Assembly: GCA_001771975.1 (NCBI GenBank)
Contig: MERE01000029.1
Location: 1 to 46,859 of the forward strand
DNA: 46,859 nucleotides
From: Betaproteobacteria bacterium RIFCSPLOWO2_02_FULL_68_150
Lineage (GTDB): Bacteria > Pseudomonadota > Gammaproteobacteria > Burkholderiales > SG8-39
Reading direction: 5' to 3'
Part shown: one piece after another, positions 31,356-39,584 of the stretch
Numbering within the stretch: the stretch's first letter is position 1
How the letters are laid out: each line of letters begins with the position of its first letter
Notes under the pieces: generated by a model
What the model was told of the DNA's origin: nothing
The model's input: only the letters and a program-made list of their open reading frames with translations
Databases searched by the model: none
Translations under genes and position numbers: made by a program

Positions 31356-32607
31356 AGCATTGCGCGCCGCGGCGACGGTGGTCGCCCGCGTCGCCTCGGG
31401 CCGCAGCCTGACGGCGGAATTGCAGCGCGCCGCGGAAGCCGATGGGTGCGCCGCACCGGCGGCGCTGACGGATCTGTGCTTCGGCACTTTGCGCAGTTTC
31501 GGCCGCGTGCAGGCCATCGTGCGCGCGCTGGCGCATCGTGCCGCGGGCGAAACGACGATCGACGCCTTGCTGTGGTGCGCGCTGTACGCGCTCGAATCCC
31601 GACGCTACGCCGCATACACGGTAGTGGACCAGGCGGTGCGCGCGTGCGTCGCGCTTGGACACGGGGGCGCGAAGGCCTATGTCAATGCAATGCTGCGCGC
31701 TTACCTGCGCCAGCAACGCAGCATCGAAGCGCGATTCGCAGCCGATCCGGTCGCGCGTTGGCAGCATCCGGCGTGGTGGACCGAGCGCGTGCGGGCCGCG
31801 TACGCGAAAGAGTGGCAGCAGGTCCTGGCTGCCGGCAATTCGCATCCGCCGATGTGCCTGCGAGTCAACCGGCGGCGGTGCGCGCCCGATGCCTATCTGG
31901 CGCGGCTGACGGCAGCGGGGCTCACAGCGCGCCCGTTGGGTGGGGCAGCACTACTGCTCGCCAAACCAGTGCCGACGCTGCGTTTGCCGGGGTTTGCCGA
32001 GGGCGAGGTGTCGGTTCAGGATGCAGGCGCGCAACGCGTGCCACAGCTGCTTGATCTGTGCGCGGGACAGCGGGTGCTCGATGCGTGCGCCGCGCCCGGC
32101 GGCAAGAGCGCGCATATCCTGGAATCCGCGGATGTGGCGCTGACCGCGCTCGAACTGCAGGCAGGGCGCGCCGAGCACGTGGCGCGCGCTCTGGCGCGCC
32201 TGGGACTGGCGGCGGAGGTGCGTACGGCCGATTGCAGCGCGCCCGAAAGCTGGTGGGACGGACGCCCCTACGCGCGCATTCTTGCCGATGTGCCGTGTTC
32301 GGGCTCCGGAGTGGCGCGCCGCCATCCGGACATCAAATGGTTGCGCCGCGCCGGCGACCTGGCGGGCTACGCCGCGCGCCAGGCGCGCATCCTGAGGTCG
32401 CTTTGGCGCGTGCTCGCGGCGAATGGTAAATTGCTGTATGTCACGTGCTCGGTTTTTCCAGAGGAAAACGACGCCGTGGTCAAGGCTTTCCTTGCGGCAA
32501 CGCCAGCGGCGCGCGAACTGCCGCTGCCCGACGGCCGGCCATCGCAGTTGCTGCCGTCGCCCGAGCATGACGGCTACTATTTTTCGCTGCTAGAGAAGGC
32601 GGCTTGA
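31339..32607 (+). CDS. rsmB: 16S rRNA (cytosine967-C5)-methyltransferase
   Basis: RsmB methylates C967 of 16S rRNA with S-adenosylmethionine. From TTG 31339 it has 422 residues, close to the family length. The N-terminal NusB-like domain is at about residues 5-130 (TLRSFGRVQAIVRAL and YVNAMLRAYLR). The methyltransferase domain has the SAM motif VLDACAAPGGKSAHIL and the two cysteine motifs DVPCSGSGVARRHPDIKW and YVTCSVFPEEN. The frame is open back to 31243, but the family-like N-terminus begins at LAPLAEALRAAATVVARVAS, so I prefer TTG 31339, overlapping fmt by 17 bases. The exact start is uncertain. Confidence 0.93.
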   Translation: MAPLAEALRAAATVVARVASGRSLTAELQRAAEADGCAAPAALTDLCFGTLRSFGRVQAIVRALAHRAAGETTIDALLWCALYALESRRYAAYTVVDQAVRACVALGHGGAKAYVNAMLRAYLRQQRSIEARFAADPVARWQHPAWWTERVRAAYAKEWQQVLAAGNSHPPMCLRVNRRRCAPDAYLARLTAAGLTARPLGGAALLLAKPVPTLRLPGFAEGEVSVQDAGAQRVPQLLDLCAGQRVLDACAAPGGKSAHILESADVALTALELQAGRAEHVARALARLGLAAEVRTADCSAPESWWDGRPYARILADVPCSGSGVARRHPDIKWLRRAGDLAGYAARQARILRSLWRVLAANGKLLYVTCSVFPEENDAVVKAFLAATPAARELPLPDGRPSQLLPSPEHDGYYFSLLEKAA

Positions 32608-33230
32608 CGCAACGCGCGATGCAGGGCCCCGCCCTCCTGAAGTTCCTGATCGCCGTGCTGTCGTGCGCCGCCATGCTCGCCGCGCGTGCCGATGAAATCG
32701 AGGTGCGCGACGTACGCCTGGCCGCGAGCGACGATGGACTGACGCTCGAGGCGGACTTCGCTTTCGATTTGAATCCGCGCCTTGGCGAGATGGTCGCCAA
32801 CGGCGTGCCAGTCTATTTCGTGGTCGAGTTCGAGTTGACGCGGCTGCGCTGGTGGTGGTTCGACGAGAAGACCGCGGCCAAGCGCATGCAGCTGAGACTT
32901 TCCTACCATCCGTTGACGCGCCAGTACCGGCTTTCCACCGGCATGCTGCAGCAGCAGTTTCATTCTCTCGACGAAGCGCTTCACGTCCTGAAACGGGTGC
33001 GCAACTGGCTGGTCGTCGATCGTGGGGTGACGCTCGCCGAGGCGAATCACGAGGCCGCGGTGCGAATGCGCCTCGATATCAGTTTGCTGCCGAAGCCCTT
33101 CCAGATAAGCGCGATCACCAGCCGCGAATTGCACCTCGAATCGAGCTGGCGGCGGTTTGCGTTCCGCTCACCGCCCGCTGCAGCCGAACCGCTCGACACC
33201 CGCGAACCCAGGGAGGCCGGCACGCGATGA
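32604..33230 (+). CDS. DUF4390 family protein, probably exported
   Basis: This is a 208-residue protein of unknown function that I recognise as DUF4390 type by sequence and by its place directly before an NtrY-like kinase. It has an N-terminal hydrophobic signal (about residues 8-27, ALLKFLIAVLSCAAMLAARA) followed by a beta-rich domain with LTRLRWWWFDEKTAAKRMQL and LSYHPLTRQYRLSTG. The start TTG 32604 overlaps the rsmB stop (TTGA) and has GAAGG 4 bases upstream; ATG 32619 is an alternative without a ribosome-binding site. Its stop overlaps the kinase ATG. A role linked to envelope sensing is only an inference from context. Confidence 0.85.
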   Translation: MTQRAMQGPALLKFLIAVLSCAAMLAARADEIEVRDVRLAASDDGLTLEADFAFDLNPRLGEMVANGVPVYFVVEFELTRLRWWWFDEKTAAKRMQLRLSYHPLTRQYRLSTGMLQQQFHSLDEALHVLKRVRNWLVVDRGVTLAEANHEAAVRMRLDISLLPKPFQISAITSRELHLESSWRRFAFRSPPAAAEPLDTREPREAGTR

Positions 33231-35323
33231 GACTGCTGCTGGTGGTCAGTGCGGCGCTGGCGGGGGTATTGCTGTTTCTGCTCGCCACCGCCAGCGCCAA
33301 CGTCGCGCTGTTCGCGCAACACTACCCGCTGTTGCTCGGTCTGAACGCGGTGCTCGCGGCCGCGCTTGCCGCACTGGTCGCGTGGCAGCTGGTGAGCCTT
33401 GCGCGCAAGGTCCGGGCACGCGTGTTCGGCTCGCGGCTGACGCTGCGCTTCCTGCTGCTGTTCGCGCTCATGGCGGTGGTGCCGGGGGCTCTGGTCTATA
33501 CGGTCTCGGTCCAGTTCCTGGTGCGCAGCATCGAGACGTGGTTCGACGTCAAGGTCGACGCTGCTCTCGAGGGCGGCATGAGCCTTGGGCAGGCGGCAAT
33601 CGATCAGGTGCTGGGCGAATTGCAGCTCAAGGGAAGGGCCATGGCCCTTGAACTCGCCGAGCGCGCACCGACGCAGCTGCCCCTGCAGTTGAACCGCCTG
33701 CGCGAGCAGGCCGGGGTGCAGGAGGCGGTGGTCGTGGCCGGCAGCGGCCGGTTGCTCGCGAGCGCAAGCGCCGAGGTCAGCCAGTTTGTGCCCGAGCTTC
33801 CCTCGGCGATGGTGCTGCGCCAAGCGCGCAGCGGCCGCGGCTATGCGACGGTTGACGTTCCCGCCGGCAAGCCGCTCGCACTGCGGGTCGTGCTGCCGAT
33901 TGCGAGCGGCTCGCTCGCCGACGAGACGCGCTTCCTGCAGCTGCGACAGGCGCTGCCGGAGAGTTTCGCGCGCAGCGCCGCGGCCGTCGAGGCCGCCTAC
34001 CGCGATTACCGTGAGCTCGCGATCGCGCGCCAGGGCCTCAAGCAGATCTATCTTGTGACGCTCACCCTGGCGCTGACCCTGGCGCTGCTGGTGGCGCTCG
34101 CACTGGCGGCGATACTCGCCAGCCGCCTTGCCGAGCCGCTCGCGATTCTCGCCGGCGCCACCCAGGCGGTGGCGCGCGGGGACTTCAGCCGCCAGGCGCC
34201 GGTCACGAGCCGGGATGAACTCGGCGTACTCACCGAATCGTTCAATTCGATGACGCGACAGCTCGACGATGCGCGCCGCGTGGTGGAAGCAAACCGCGCG
34301 GCCCTGGAGACCGCCAAGGCGCATCTCGAAAATATCCTCGCCAACCTGTCGGCCGGCGTGCTGGTGTTCGACCGCGAACTGCGCGTGTCGATCTCGAATC
34401 ACGGCGCGCACACGATCCTCGGTACCGAACTCGAACGTTTTGCCGCCAGCATGAAAGGGCAGTTTCTCGAGCACGGCGCGCGCGCGTGGCAGACCGAGTT
34501 CGAACTCAAGGGCACGGGCAAGACCGTGATCGCGCGCGGCGCTGCGCTACCCGCCTCGGGCGGCGGCGGGCACGTCCTGGTGTTCGACGACATCACCCAG
34601 CTGATCGAGGCACAGCGCGCCATGGCCTGGGCCGAAGTGGCGCGGCGACTGGCTCACGAGATCAAGAATCCGCTGACCCCGATCCAGCTGTCTGCCGAGC
34701 GGCTCGAGATGAAGCTTGAAGGCAAGCTCGCGCCCGAAGACGCCGAGGCGCTGCACCGGAGCACCCGCACCATCGTCAACCAGGTCACCGCCCTGAAAGC
34801 GATGGCGGACGATTTCCGTGACTACGCCCGTCTGCCGGCGCCCAGACCGACGCAGCTGGACCTCAACGCGCTGGTGCGCGAGGTCCTTACCCTTTACGAA
34901 GAGTCGAAGGTGCAGATCAGCGCCCGCCTCGCGCCGGCGCTGCCGGCCGTGGCGGCAGATTCGATCCAGATCCGCCAGGTGATCCACAATCTGGTGCAAA
35001 ACGCACAGGACGCGCTGGAAAACCGCAAGCAGCCGGGTGCCGAGCCGGCGATCGAGGTGCGTACCGAGCGGGCGGGTGATCGCGTGCTGCTGGCGATATC
35101 GGACAATGGCGGTGGATTTCCGGAAGAACTGATGGCACGCATCTTCGAACCCTACGTCACGACCAAGCCGCGCGGCACCGGACTGGGTCTGGCAATCGTC
35201 AAAAAGATCGTTGCCGAGCATCACGGCTCGGTGACCATCGACAATCGCCCTGCGCAGGGTGCATCGGTCACGGTAGCGTTGCCGCTGGCCGATGGCGGCG
35301 GCATGGCGGCAAGGGCGGCCTAG
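33227..35323 (+). CDS. ntrY: NtrY-like sensor histidine kinase
   Basis: This is a membrane-bound histidine kinase, probably phosphorylating the regulator encoded next. It has 698 residues from ATG 33227 (ATGA overlap with the gene before). In order: two or three N-terminal membrane helices within residues 1-110, a periplasmic or extracellular domain, a further membrane helix near 280-300, a HAMP region, a PAS domain (about residues 365-460, NILANLSAGVLVFDRELRVS), then HisKA with His477 in RRLAHEIKNPLTPIQLSAER, and a HATPase_c domain with NLVQNAQDAL, DNGGGFPEE and GTGLGLAIVKKIV. All kinase boxes are intact. The signal is unknown; nitrogen control is not implied by the sequence. Confidence 0.92.
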   Translation: MRLLLVVSAALAGVLLFLLATASANVALFAQHYPLLLGLNAVLAAALAALVAWQLVSLARKVRARVFGSRLTLRFLLLFALMAVVPGALVYTVSVQFLVRSIETWFDVKVDAALEGGMSLGQAAIDQVLGELQLKGRAMALELAERAPTQLPLQLNRLREQAGVQEAVVVAGSGRLLASASAEVSQFVPELPSAMVLRQARSGRGYATVDVPAGKPLALRVVLPIASGSLADETRFLQLRQALPESFARSAAAVEAAYRDYRELAIARQGLKQIYLVTLTLALTLALLVALALAAILASRLAEPLAILAGATQAVARGDFSRQAPVTSRDELGVLTESFNSMTRQLDDARRVVEANRAALETAKAHLENILANLSAGVLVFDRELRVSISNHGAHTILGTELERFAASMKGQFLEHGARAWQTEFELKGTGKTVIARGAALPASGGGGHVLVFDDITQLIEAQRAMAWAEVARRLAHEIKNPLTPIQLSAERLEMKLEGKLAPEDAEALHRSTRTIVNQVTALKAMADDFRDYARLPAPRPTQLDLNALVREVLTLYEESKVQISARLAPALPAVAADSIQIRQVIHNLVQNAQDALENRKQPGAEPAIEVRTERAGDRVLLAISDNGGGFPEELMARIFEPYVTTKPRGTGLGLAIVKKIVAEHHGSVTIDNRPAQGASVTVALPLADGGGMAARAA

Positions 35324-35327
35324 AGCG

Positions 35328-36575
35328 ATGGCGCAGATTCTGGTAGTGGACGACGAGGTAGGCATCCGCGAGCTCCTTTCGGAGATCCTTTCGGATGAGG
35401 GCCATGACGTGCTGCTGGCGGAGGATGCTGACGCAGCGCGCAAGCTGCGCGAACAGCTCCGCCCCGACCTGGTCCTGCTCGACATCTGGATGCCGGACAC
35501 CGATGGCATCACGCTGCTGAAGGAATGGGCGGCCAGCGGCCAGCTCAGCATGCCGGTGGTCATGATGTCGGGCCACGGCACCATCGAAACCGCGGTCGAG
35601 GCGACCCGCGTCGGCGCGCTCGATTACCTGGAGAAGCCGATCGCGCTGCAGCGCCTGCTCGCCACCGTGAAACGCGCCCTGCGCCAGCCGGAAGCGTCGA
35701 TGCCGCAGGGCCTTTCGCTCACGACCCTCGGGCGCGCCCCGGCACTGGCCGAGCTGAAGAAACGCCTCGCGCAGCTCGCGCAGACCGCCGCCCCGCTGAT
35801 GCTGCGCGGCGAGCACGGCATGCGGCCCGAGCTGTTTGCACGCCTGTTGTGCGCTCCCGGAGCGCCCTTTGTGGTTGGCGATGGCTCGCTCGCCGAGGCT
35901 TCCTCTGAACTGCTCGCGCGCGCCACGGGCGGGATCCTCTTCATACCGGACCTGTCGCGGCTCGGCCGGGTCGAACAGAAGGGTCTCGAGTTCTTGCTGG
36001 CGCGCGCCGACCGTCACAAGGCGCGCGTGGTGACGTTTTCGCCGCTTGAGTCGAAGTCGCTGATCGAGAGGCACGAGTTCGATGCCGAGCTGGTGCTGCG
36101 CCTCGCCGAGCTGGTGGTCCGCCTGCCGCCGCTGCGCAGCTTCGCCGAGGACGTGCCCGACTTCGCAGCGCTGATGCTGGCACAACTGGTCGAGGCGCGC
36201 AGCTGTCCGCCGCGGCGGCTGAACGTGGCCTCGCTCAATGCGCTGCGGCACCATCCCTGGCCCGGTAACCTGGCGGAACTGGAGAGCGTCGTCAGGAACC
36301 TGGCTCACTCGGCGCTCGAGGAGGAAGTGCGCCTGGACGACGTCGAGCGTGTACTCTCGGCGCAGGCCACGCCCGCCGCGGCCCCCGAGCTGGCGCTCGA
36401 TCGCCCGTACCGCGAGGCGCGCGAGGCGTTCGAGCGCATCTATTTCGAGAATCTGCTGGTGCGCGAGCGCGGCAGCATGTCACGCGTCGCCGAGCGCTCC
36501 GGCCTGGAGCGCACGCATCTCTATCGCAAACTGAAGGCGCTGGGACTGCCGGTCGGCAGGCGCGAAGAGGCGTGA
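35328..36575 (+). CDS. ntrX: NtrX-like response regulator with degenerate AAA+ domain
   Basis: This is a 415-residue response regulator. The receiver domain is intact: VVDDE at residues 6-10, phospho-acceptor Asp52 in LVLLDIWMPDTDG, and the conserved Lys in YLEKP. The C-terminus is a Fis-type helix-turn-helix (GSMSRVAERSGLERTHLYRK then LKALGLPV). The central domain should be a sigma-54 AAA+ module but its Walker A is reduced to LRGEHGMRPELFARLL (no GKT/S), Walker B is GGILFIPDL rather than LDE-type, and the GAFTGA loop is absent; only the HPWPGNLAELESVVRNL part is well kept. It probably regulates by DNA binding without ATP hydrolysis. The start at ATG 35328 is 4 bases after the ntrY stop. Confidence 0.9.
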   Translation: MAQILVVDDEVGIRELLSEILSDEGHDVLLAEDADAARKLREQLRPDLVLLDIWMPDTDGITLLKEWAASGQLSMPVVMMSGHGTIETAVEATRVGALDYLEKPIALQRLLATVKRALRQPEASMPQGLSLTTLGRAPALAELKKRLAQLAQTAAPLMLRGEHGMRPELFARLLCAPGAPFVVGDGSLAEASSELLARATGGILFIPDLSRLGRVEQKGLEFLLARADRHKARVVTFSPLESKSLIERHEFDAELVLRLAELVVRLPPLRSFAEDVPDFAALMLAQLVEARSCPPRRLNVASLNALRHHPWPGNLAELESVVRNLAHSALEEEVRLDDVERVLSAQATPAAAPELALDRPYREAREAFERIYFENLLVRERGSMSRVAERSGLERTHLYRKLKALGLPVGRREEA

Positions 36576-36615
36576 GGCGCATGCGCTGGGCCATACCGCT
36601 GCCGGAGGTGCGCAA

Positions 36616-37989
36616 GTGAAAATCGTCATCCTGGGTGCGGGCCAAGTCGGCGCCTCGGTCGCCGAGAGCCTGGTGTCCGAGCACAACGACCTTACCGTGG
36701 TGGATCTCGATGCGACCCGCCTGCGCGCGCTGCAGGACCGGCTCGACCTGCGCACGGTGACGGGCAGCGCCTCGCACCCCTCGGTACTGGTCGAAGCCGG
36801 CATCGAGGACGCCGACCTGCTGGTCGCCGTGACGCAGTCGGACGAGACCAACCTGGTCGCGTGCAAGATCGCGAGCCGGCTGTTCAATGTCCCGCGCCGC
36901 ATCGCGCGCGTGCGCGCGACCGATTTCCTCAACGACGAGAAGGTGCTCGGCCCGGAGGGTTTCGAGGTCGATCTGTCGATCTGCCCGGAGCAGGTGCTGA
37001 CCGACTACATCGTGAAGCTGGTCGAGTTTCCGGAAGCGCTGCAGGTGCTCGATTTCGCCGGCGGGCGGGTCAGCCTGGTTGCGGTGCGCGCCTACCGCGG
37101 CGGGCCACTGGTCGGGCATCCGATCAGGGACTTGCGCCAGCATATCCCGGGCGTCGACACGCGCGTCGTCGCAATCTTCCGCAAGGACGCCGCCGTGGCG
37201 CCCGACGGCAACACCGCGATCGAGGCCAATGACGAGGTCTTCTGTCTCGCCGCGACCAAGGACATCCGGCAGGTGATGCGCGAGCTGCGGCGCATGGACC
37301 AGCCGGTGAGGCGCGTCATGATCGCGGGCGGCGGCAACATCGGCTTGCGTCTGGCGCGCGCGCTCGAGGACGACTACTCGGTGCGCATCATCGATCACAA
37401 CAAACGGCGCTGCGAGATGCTCGCCGCCAAACTGGATCGCGCGCTGGTGCTCAACGGCGACGGCACCGACGAGGAACTGCTCGAGCAGGAGAGCATCGGC
37501 GAGATGGATCTGTTCGTCGCGGTCACCAATGACGACGAGAACAACATCATGAGTTCGCTGCTGGCCAAGCGCCTGGGGGCACGCCGCGTGGTGGCGCTCA
37601 TCAACCGCCGCAGCTACGTCGACCTGCTGCAGGGGGCGCAGATCGACATCGCGATCTCGCCCGCGCAGGCGACCATCGGCAAGCTGCTCGCGCACGTGCG
37701 CCGCGGCGACGTGGTCGCGGTGCACAGCTTGCGCCGGGGCGCCGCCGAGGCGCTCGAGGCGGTCGTGCACGGCGATCGCGATTCGTGCCGCCTCACCGGC
37801 CGGCGCATCGAGGAGATCGAGCTGCCGCCCGGCACCAACATCGGCGCCATCGTGCGCGGCGAGGAAGTGCTGATGGCGCACCATGACACGCGCATTCTTG
37901 CCGAGGATCACGTCATCGTCTTCGTCACCGACAAGAAGATCCTGCCCCGGGTCGAGAAGCTGTTCCAGGTCGGCGCGCGGTTTCTCTAG
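36616..37989 (+). CDS. trkA: Trk potassium uptake system, regulatory subunit TrkA
   Basis: TrkA is the cytoplasmic NAD(H)/ATP-binding gating ring of the Trk K+ uptake system. It has 457 residues made of two RCK units: MKIVILGAGQVGASVAESL opens the first Rossmann fold and RVMIAGGGNIGLRLARALED the second, near residue 234, each followed by an RCK_C part. The start is GTG 36616 with GGAGG 7 bases upstream. trkH, encoding the membrane subunit, follows 14 bases after the stop. Confidence 0.97.
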   Translation: MKIVILGAGQVGASVAESLVSEHNDLTVVDLDATRLRALQDRLDLRTVTGSASHPSVLVEAGIEDADLLVAVTQSDETNLVACKIASRLFNVPRRIARVRATDFLNDEKVLGPEGFEVDLSICPEQVLTDYIVKLVEFPEALQVLDFAGGRVSLVAVRAYRGGPLVGHPIRDLRQHIPGVDTRVVAIFRKDAAVAPDGNTAIEANDEVFCLAATKDIRQVMRELRRMDQPVRRVMIAGGGNIGLRLARALEDDYSVRIIDHNKRRCEMLAAKLDRALVLNGDGTDEELLEQESIGEMDLFVAVTNDDENNIMSSLLAKRLGARRVVALINRRSYVDLLQGAQIDIAISPAQATIGKLLAHVRRGDVVAVHSLRRGAAEALEAVVHGDRDSCRLTGRRIEEIELPPGTNIGAIVRGEEVLMAHHDTRILAEDHVIVFVTDKKILPRVEKLFQVGARFL

Positions 37990-38003
37990 GAACGCCACGC
38001 GGC

Positions 38004-39458
38004 ATGCGCATCAACGCGGTTATCAACTACCTCGGGCGCGTGGTCATCCTCTTTTCGGCATGTCTGACGGTGCCATTCGGATTTTCCTTGCTGCTCGACG
38101 ACGGCGCGCTGCACGCCTACGACGAGGCGATCGTCGCAACGCTGGTGGCGGGAAGCGCGCTGTGGGCGGCCACGCGCCGCGCGCGCGAGGAACTCCGGGT
38201 GCGCGACGGCTTCCTGCTGGTGGCGCTGGTCTGGACCGTGCTGCCGGCATTCGCCGCGCTGCCGCTGTTCATCTACCTTCCCGCGATGTCCTTCACGGAT
38301 GCCTATTTCGAAGCGGTGTCGGGCCTCACGGCGAGCGGTGCCACCGTGCTGTCCGGCCTCGACCAGCTTCCGCCGTCGCTCAATCTGTGGCGCGGCTTCA
38401 TGATCTGGCTCGGGGGCATGGGGGTGATCGTACTCGCCGTCGCGATCATGCCGCTTCTTGGCGTCGGCGGCTCCCAGCTTTACAAGGCGGAAACACCCGG
38501 TCCGATGAAGGACACCAAGCTCACGCCGCGCATCGCCGAAACAGCGAAAGGATTGTGGCTCGTGTACTTCGCCCTCACGATGCTGTGCGGTCTGGCCTAT
38601 CGCTGGGCCGGTATGAACTGGCTCGATGCGCTGATGCACGCGTTCACGACCATGGGATTGGGAGGCTTCTCGACCCACGACGCGAGCTTCGCGTACTGGA
38701 ATTCGCCGAAGATCGAGCTGGTGGCCGTGGTCTTCATGCTGATTGCGGGCGTGAATTTCGCCACTCACTTCCTCGCGTGGCGCAAGCTGTCGCTGCAGCC
38801 GTACCGGCGTGACCCGGAGGCCTCGGTCTACGGGCTGGTGCTGGTCGCCTCCGTGGTCGGCATCGCGCTCTATCTGCGCGCGATGGAGGTCTATGCCGAT
38901 TTCTGGACCGCGCTGCGCTTTGCCGCGTTCAACGTCGTCTCGATCGCGACCACCACGGGTTATGCCAGTACCGACTACAACCTATGGCCGATCTTTGCGC
39001 CGCTGTGGATGCTGTTCCTGTCCAGCTTCGTGAGCTGCTCGGGCTCGACGGGCAGCGGCGTCAAGATGGTCCGCGCCCAGATCCTGTTCAAGCAGAGCTT
39101 CCGCGAACTCCTGCGCATCATCCATCCGAAGCTCTACCGCCCGGTGAAGCTCTCCGGCCACGCGGTCGAGAATAACGTCGTGTTCGCGGTGCTCGCCTAT
39201 GCCTTCGTCTATATCTCCTGCCTCAGCCTGGGTACGCTCGCCCTGACCGCGAGTGGACTGGACGCGGTCACCGGGTTATCGGCGGCGGTGGCCTCGATCA
39301 ACAACATGGGCCCCGGATTGGCACGGGTGGGGCCGGCGGCGACCTACGCGGGGCTCAGCGATTTCCAGACCTGGATCTGTACCTTCCTGATGCTGCTCGG
39401 CCGGCTGGAGCTGTTCACGCTGCTGGTGGTGCTCACGCCTGCATTCTGGCGCAAGTGA
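38004..39458 (+). CDS. trkH: Trk potassium uptake system, membrane subunit TrkH
   Basis: TrkH (or the close paralogue TrkG) is the K+-translocating membrane protein that works with TrkA. It has 484 residues with about 10-12 hydrophobic helices and the four pore-loop repeats typical of the SKT superfamily: VSGLTASGATVLSGLD, FTTMGLGGFSTHD, SIATTTGYASTDYN and ASINNMGPGLARVGP, each holding a selectivity-filter glycine. FVSCSGSTGSGVKMVRAQIL is also diagnostic. It is cotranscribed with trkA. The stop is 17 bases before the convergent bTHX gene. Confidence 0.97.
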   Translation: MRINAVINYLGRVVILFSACLTVPFGFSLLLDDGALHAYDEAIVATLVAGSALWAATRRAREELRVRDGFLLVALVWTVLPAFAALPLFIYLPAMSFTDAYFEAVSGLTASGATVLSGLDQLPPSLNLWRGFMIWLGGMGVIVLAVAIMPLLGVGGSQLYKAETPGPMKDTKLTPRIAETAKGLWLVYFALTMLCGLAYRWAGMNWLDALMHAFTTMGLGGFSTHDASFAYWNSPKIELVAVVFMLIAGVNFATHFLAWRKLSLQPYRRDPEASVYGLVLVASVVGIALYLRAMEVYADFWTALRFAAFNVVSIATTTGYASTDYNLWPIFAPLWMLFLSSFVSCSGSTGSGVKMVRAQILFKQSFRELLRIIHPKLYRPVKLSGHAVENNVVFAVLAYAFVYISCLSLGTLALTASGLDAVTGLSAAVASINNMGPGLARVGPAATYAGLSDFQTWICTFLMLLGRLELFTLLVVLTPAFWRK

Positions 39459-39477
39459 TGCCCCGCCGCGGGCCCGG

Positions 39478-39573
39478 CTACCGCTTTTTTTTCTTCACCC
39501 GTTGCGGACGCTTCTTGCCGTAGCTGCCTTTGTAGATCTTGCCCTTGCGGGTGCGCTTGTCGCCCTTGCCCAT
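39478..39573 (-). CDS. 30S ribosomal protein bTHX
   Basis: This 31-residue, extremely basic peptide begins MGKGDKRTRKGKIYKGSYGK and ends with a poly-Lys/Arg tail. It matches the THX family of small peptides of the 30S head, first known from Thermus and found in many betaproteobacteria. The start ATG is at 39573, 11 bases after the metH stop, and the stop is TAG at 39480-39478. The lysine-rich tail explains the T run on the plus strand at 39483-39490. The frame continues upstream inside metH, but the N-terminus MGKGD fixes the start. It may be cotranscribed with metH or have its own promoter inside it. Confidence 0.9.
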   Translation of the reverse strand: MGKGDKRTRKGKIYKGSYGKKRPQRVKKKKR

Positions 39574-39584
39574 CGCGATTCTCC

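Noticed and set aside
39459..39490. Intrinsic terminator for trkH
   Set aside because: A small GCCC/GGGC hairpin at 39459-39472 is about 10 bases away from the T run, and the T run is simply the complement of the Lys codons of bTHX.
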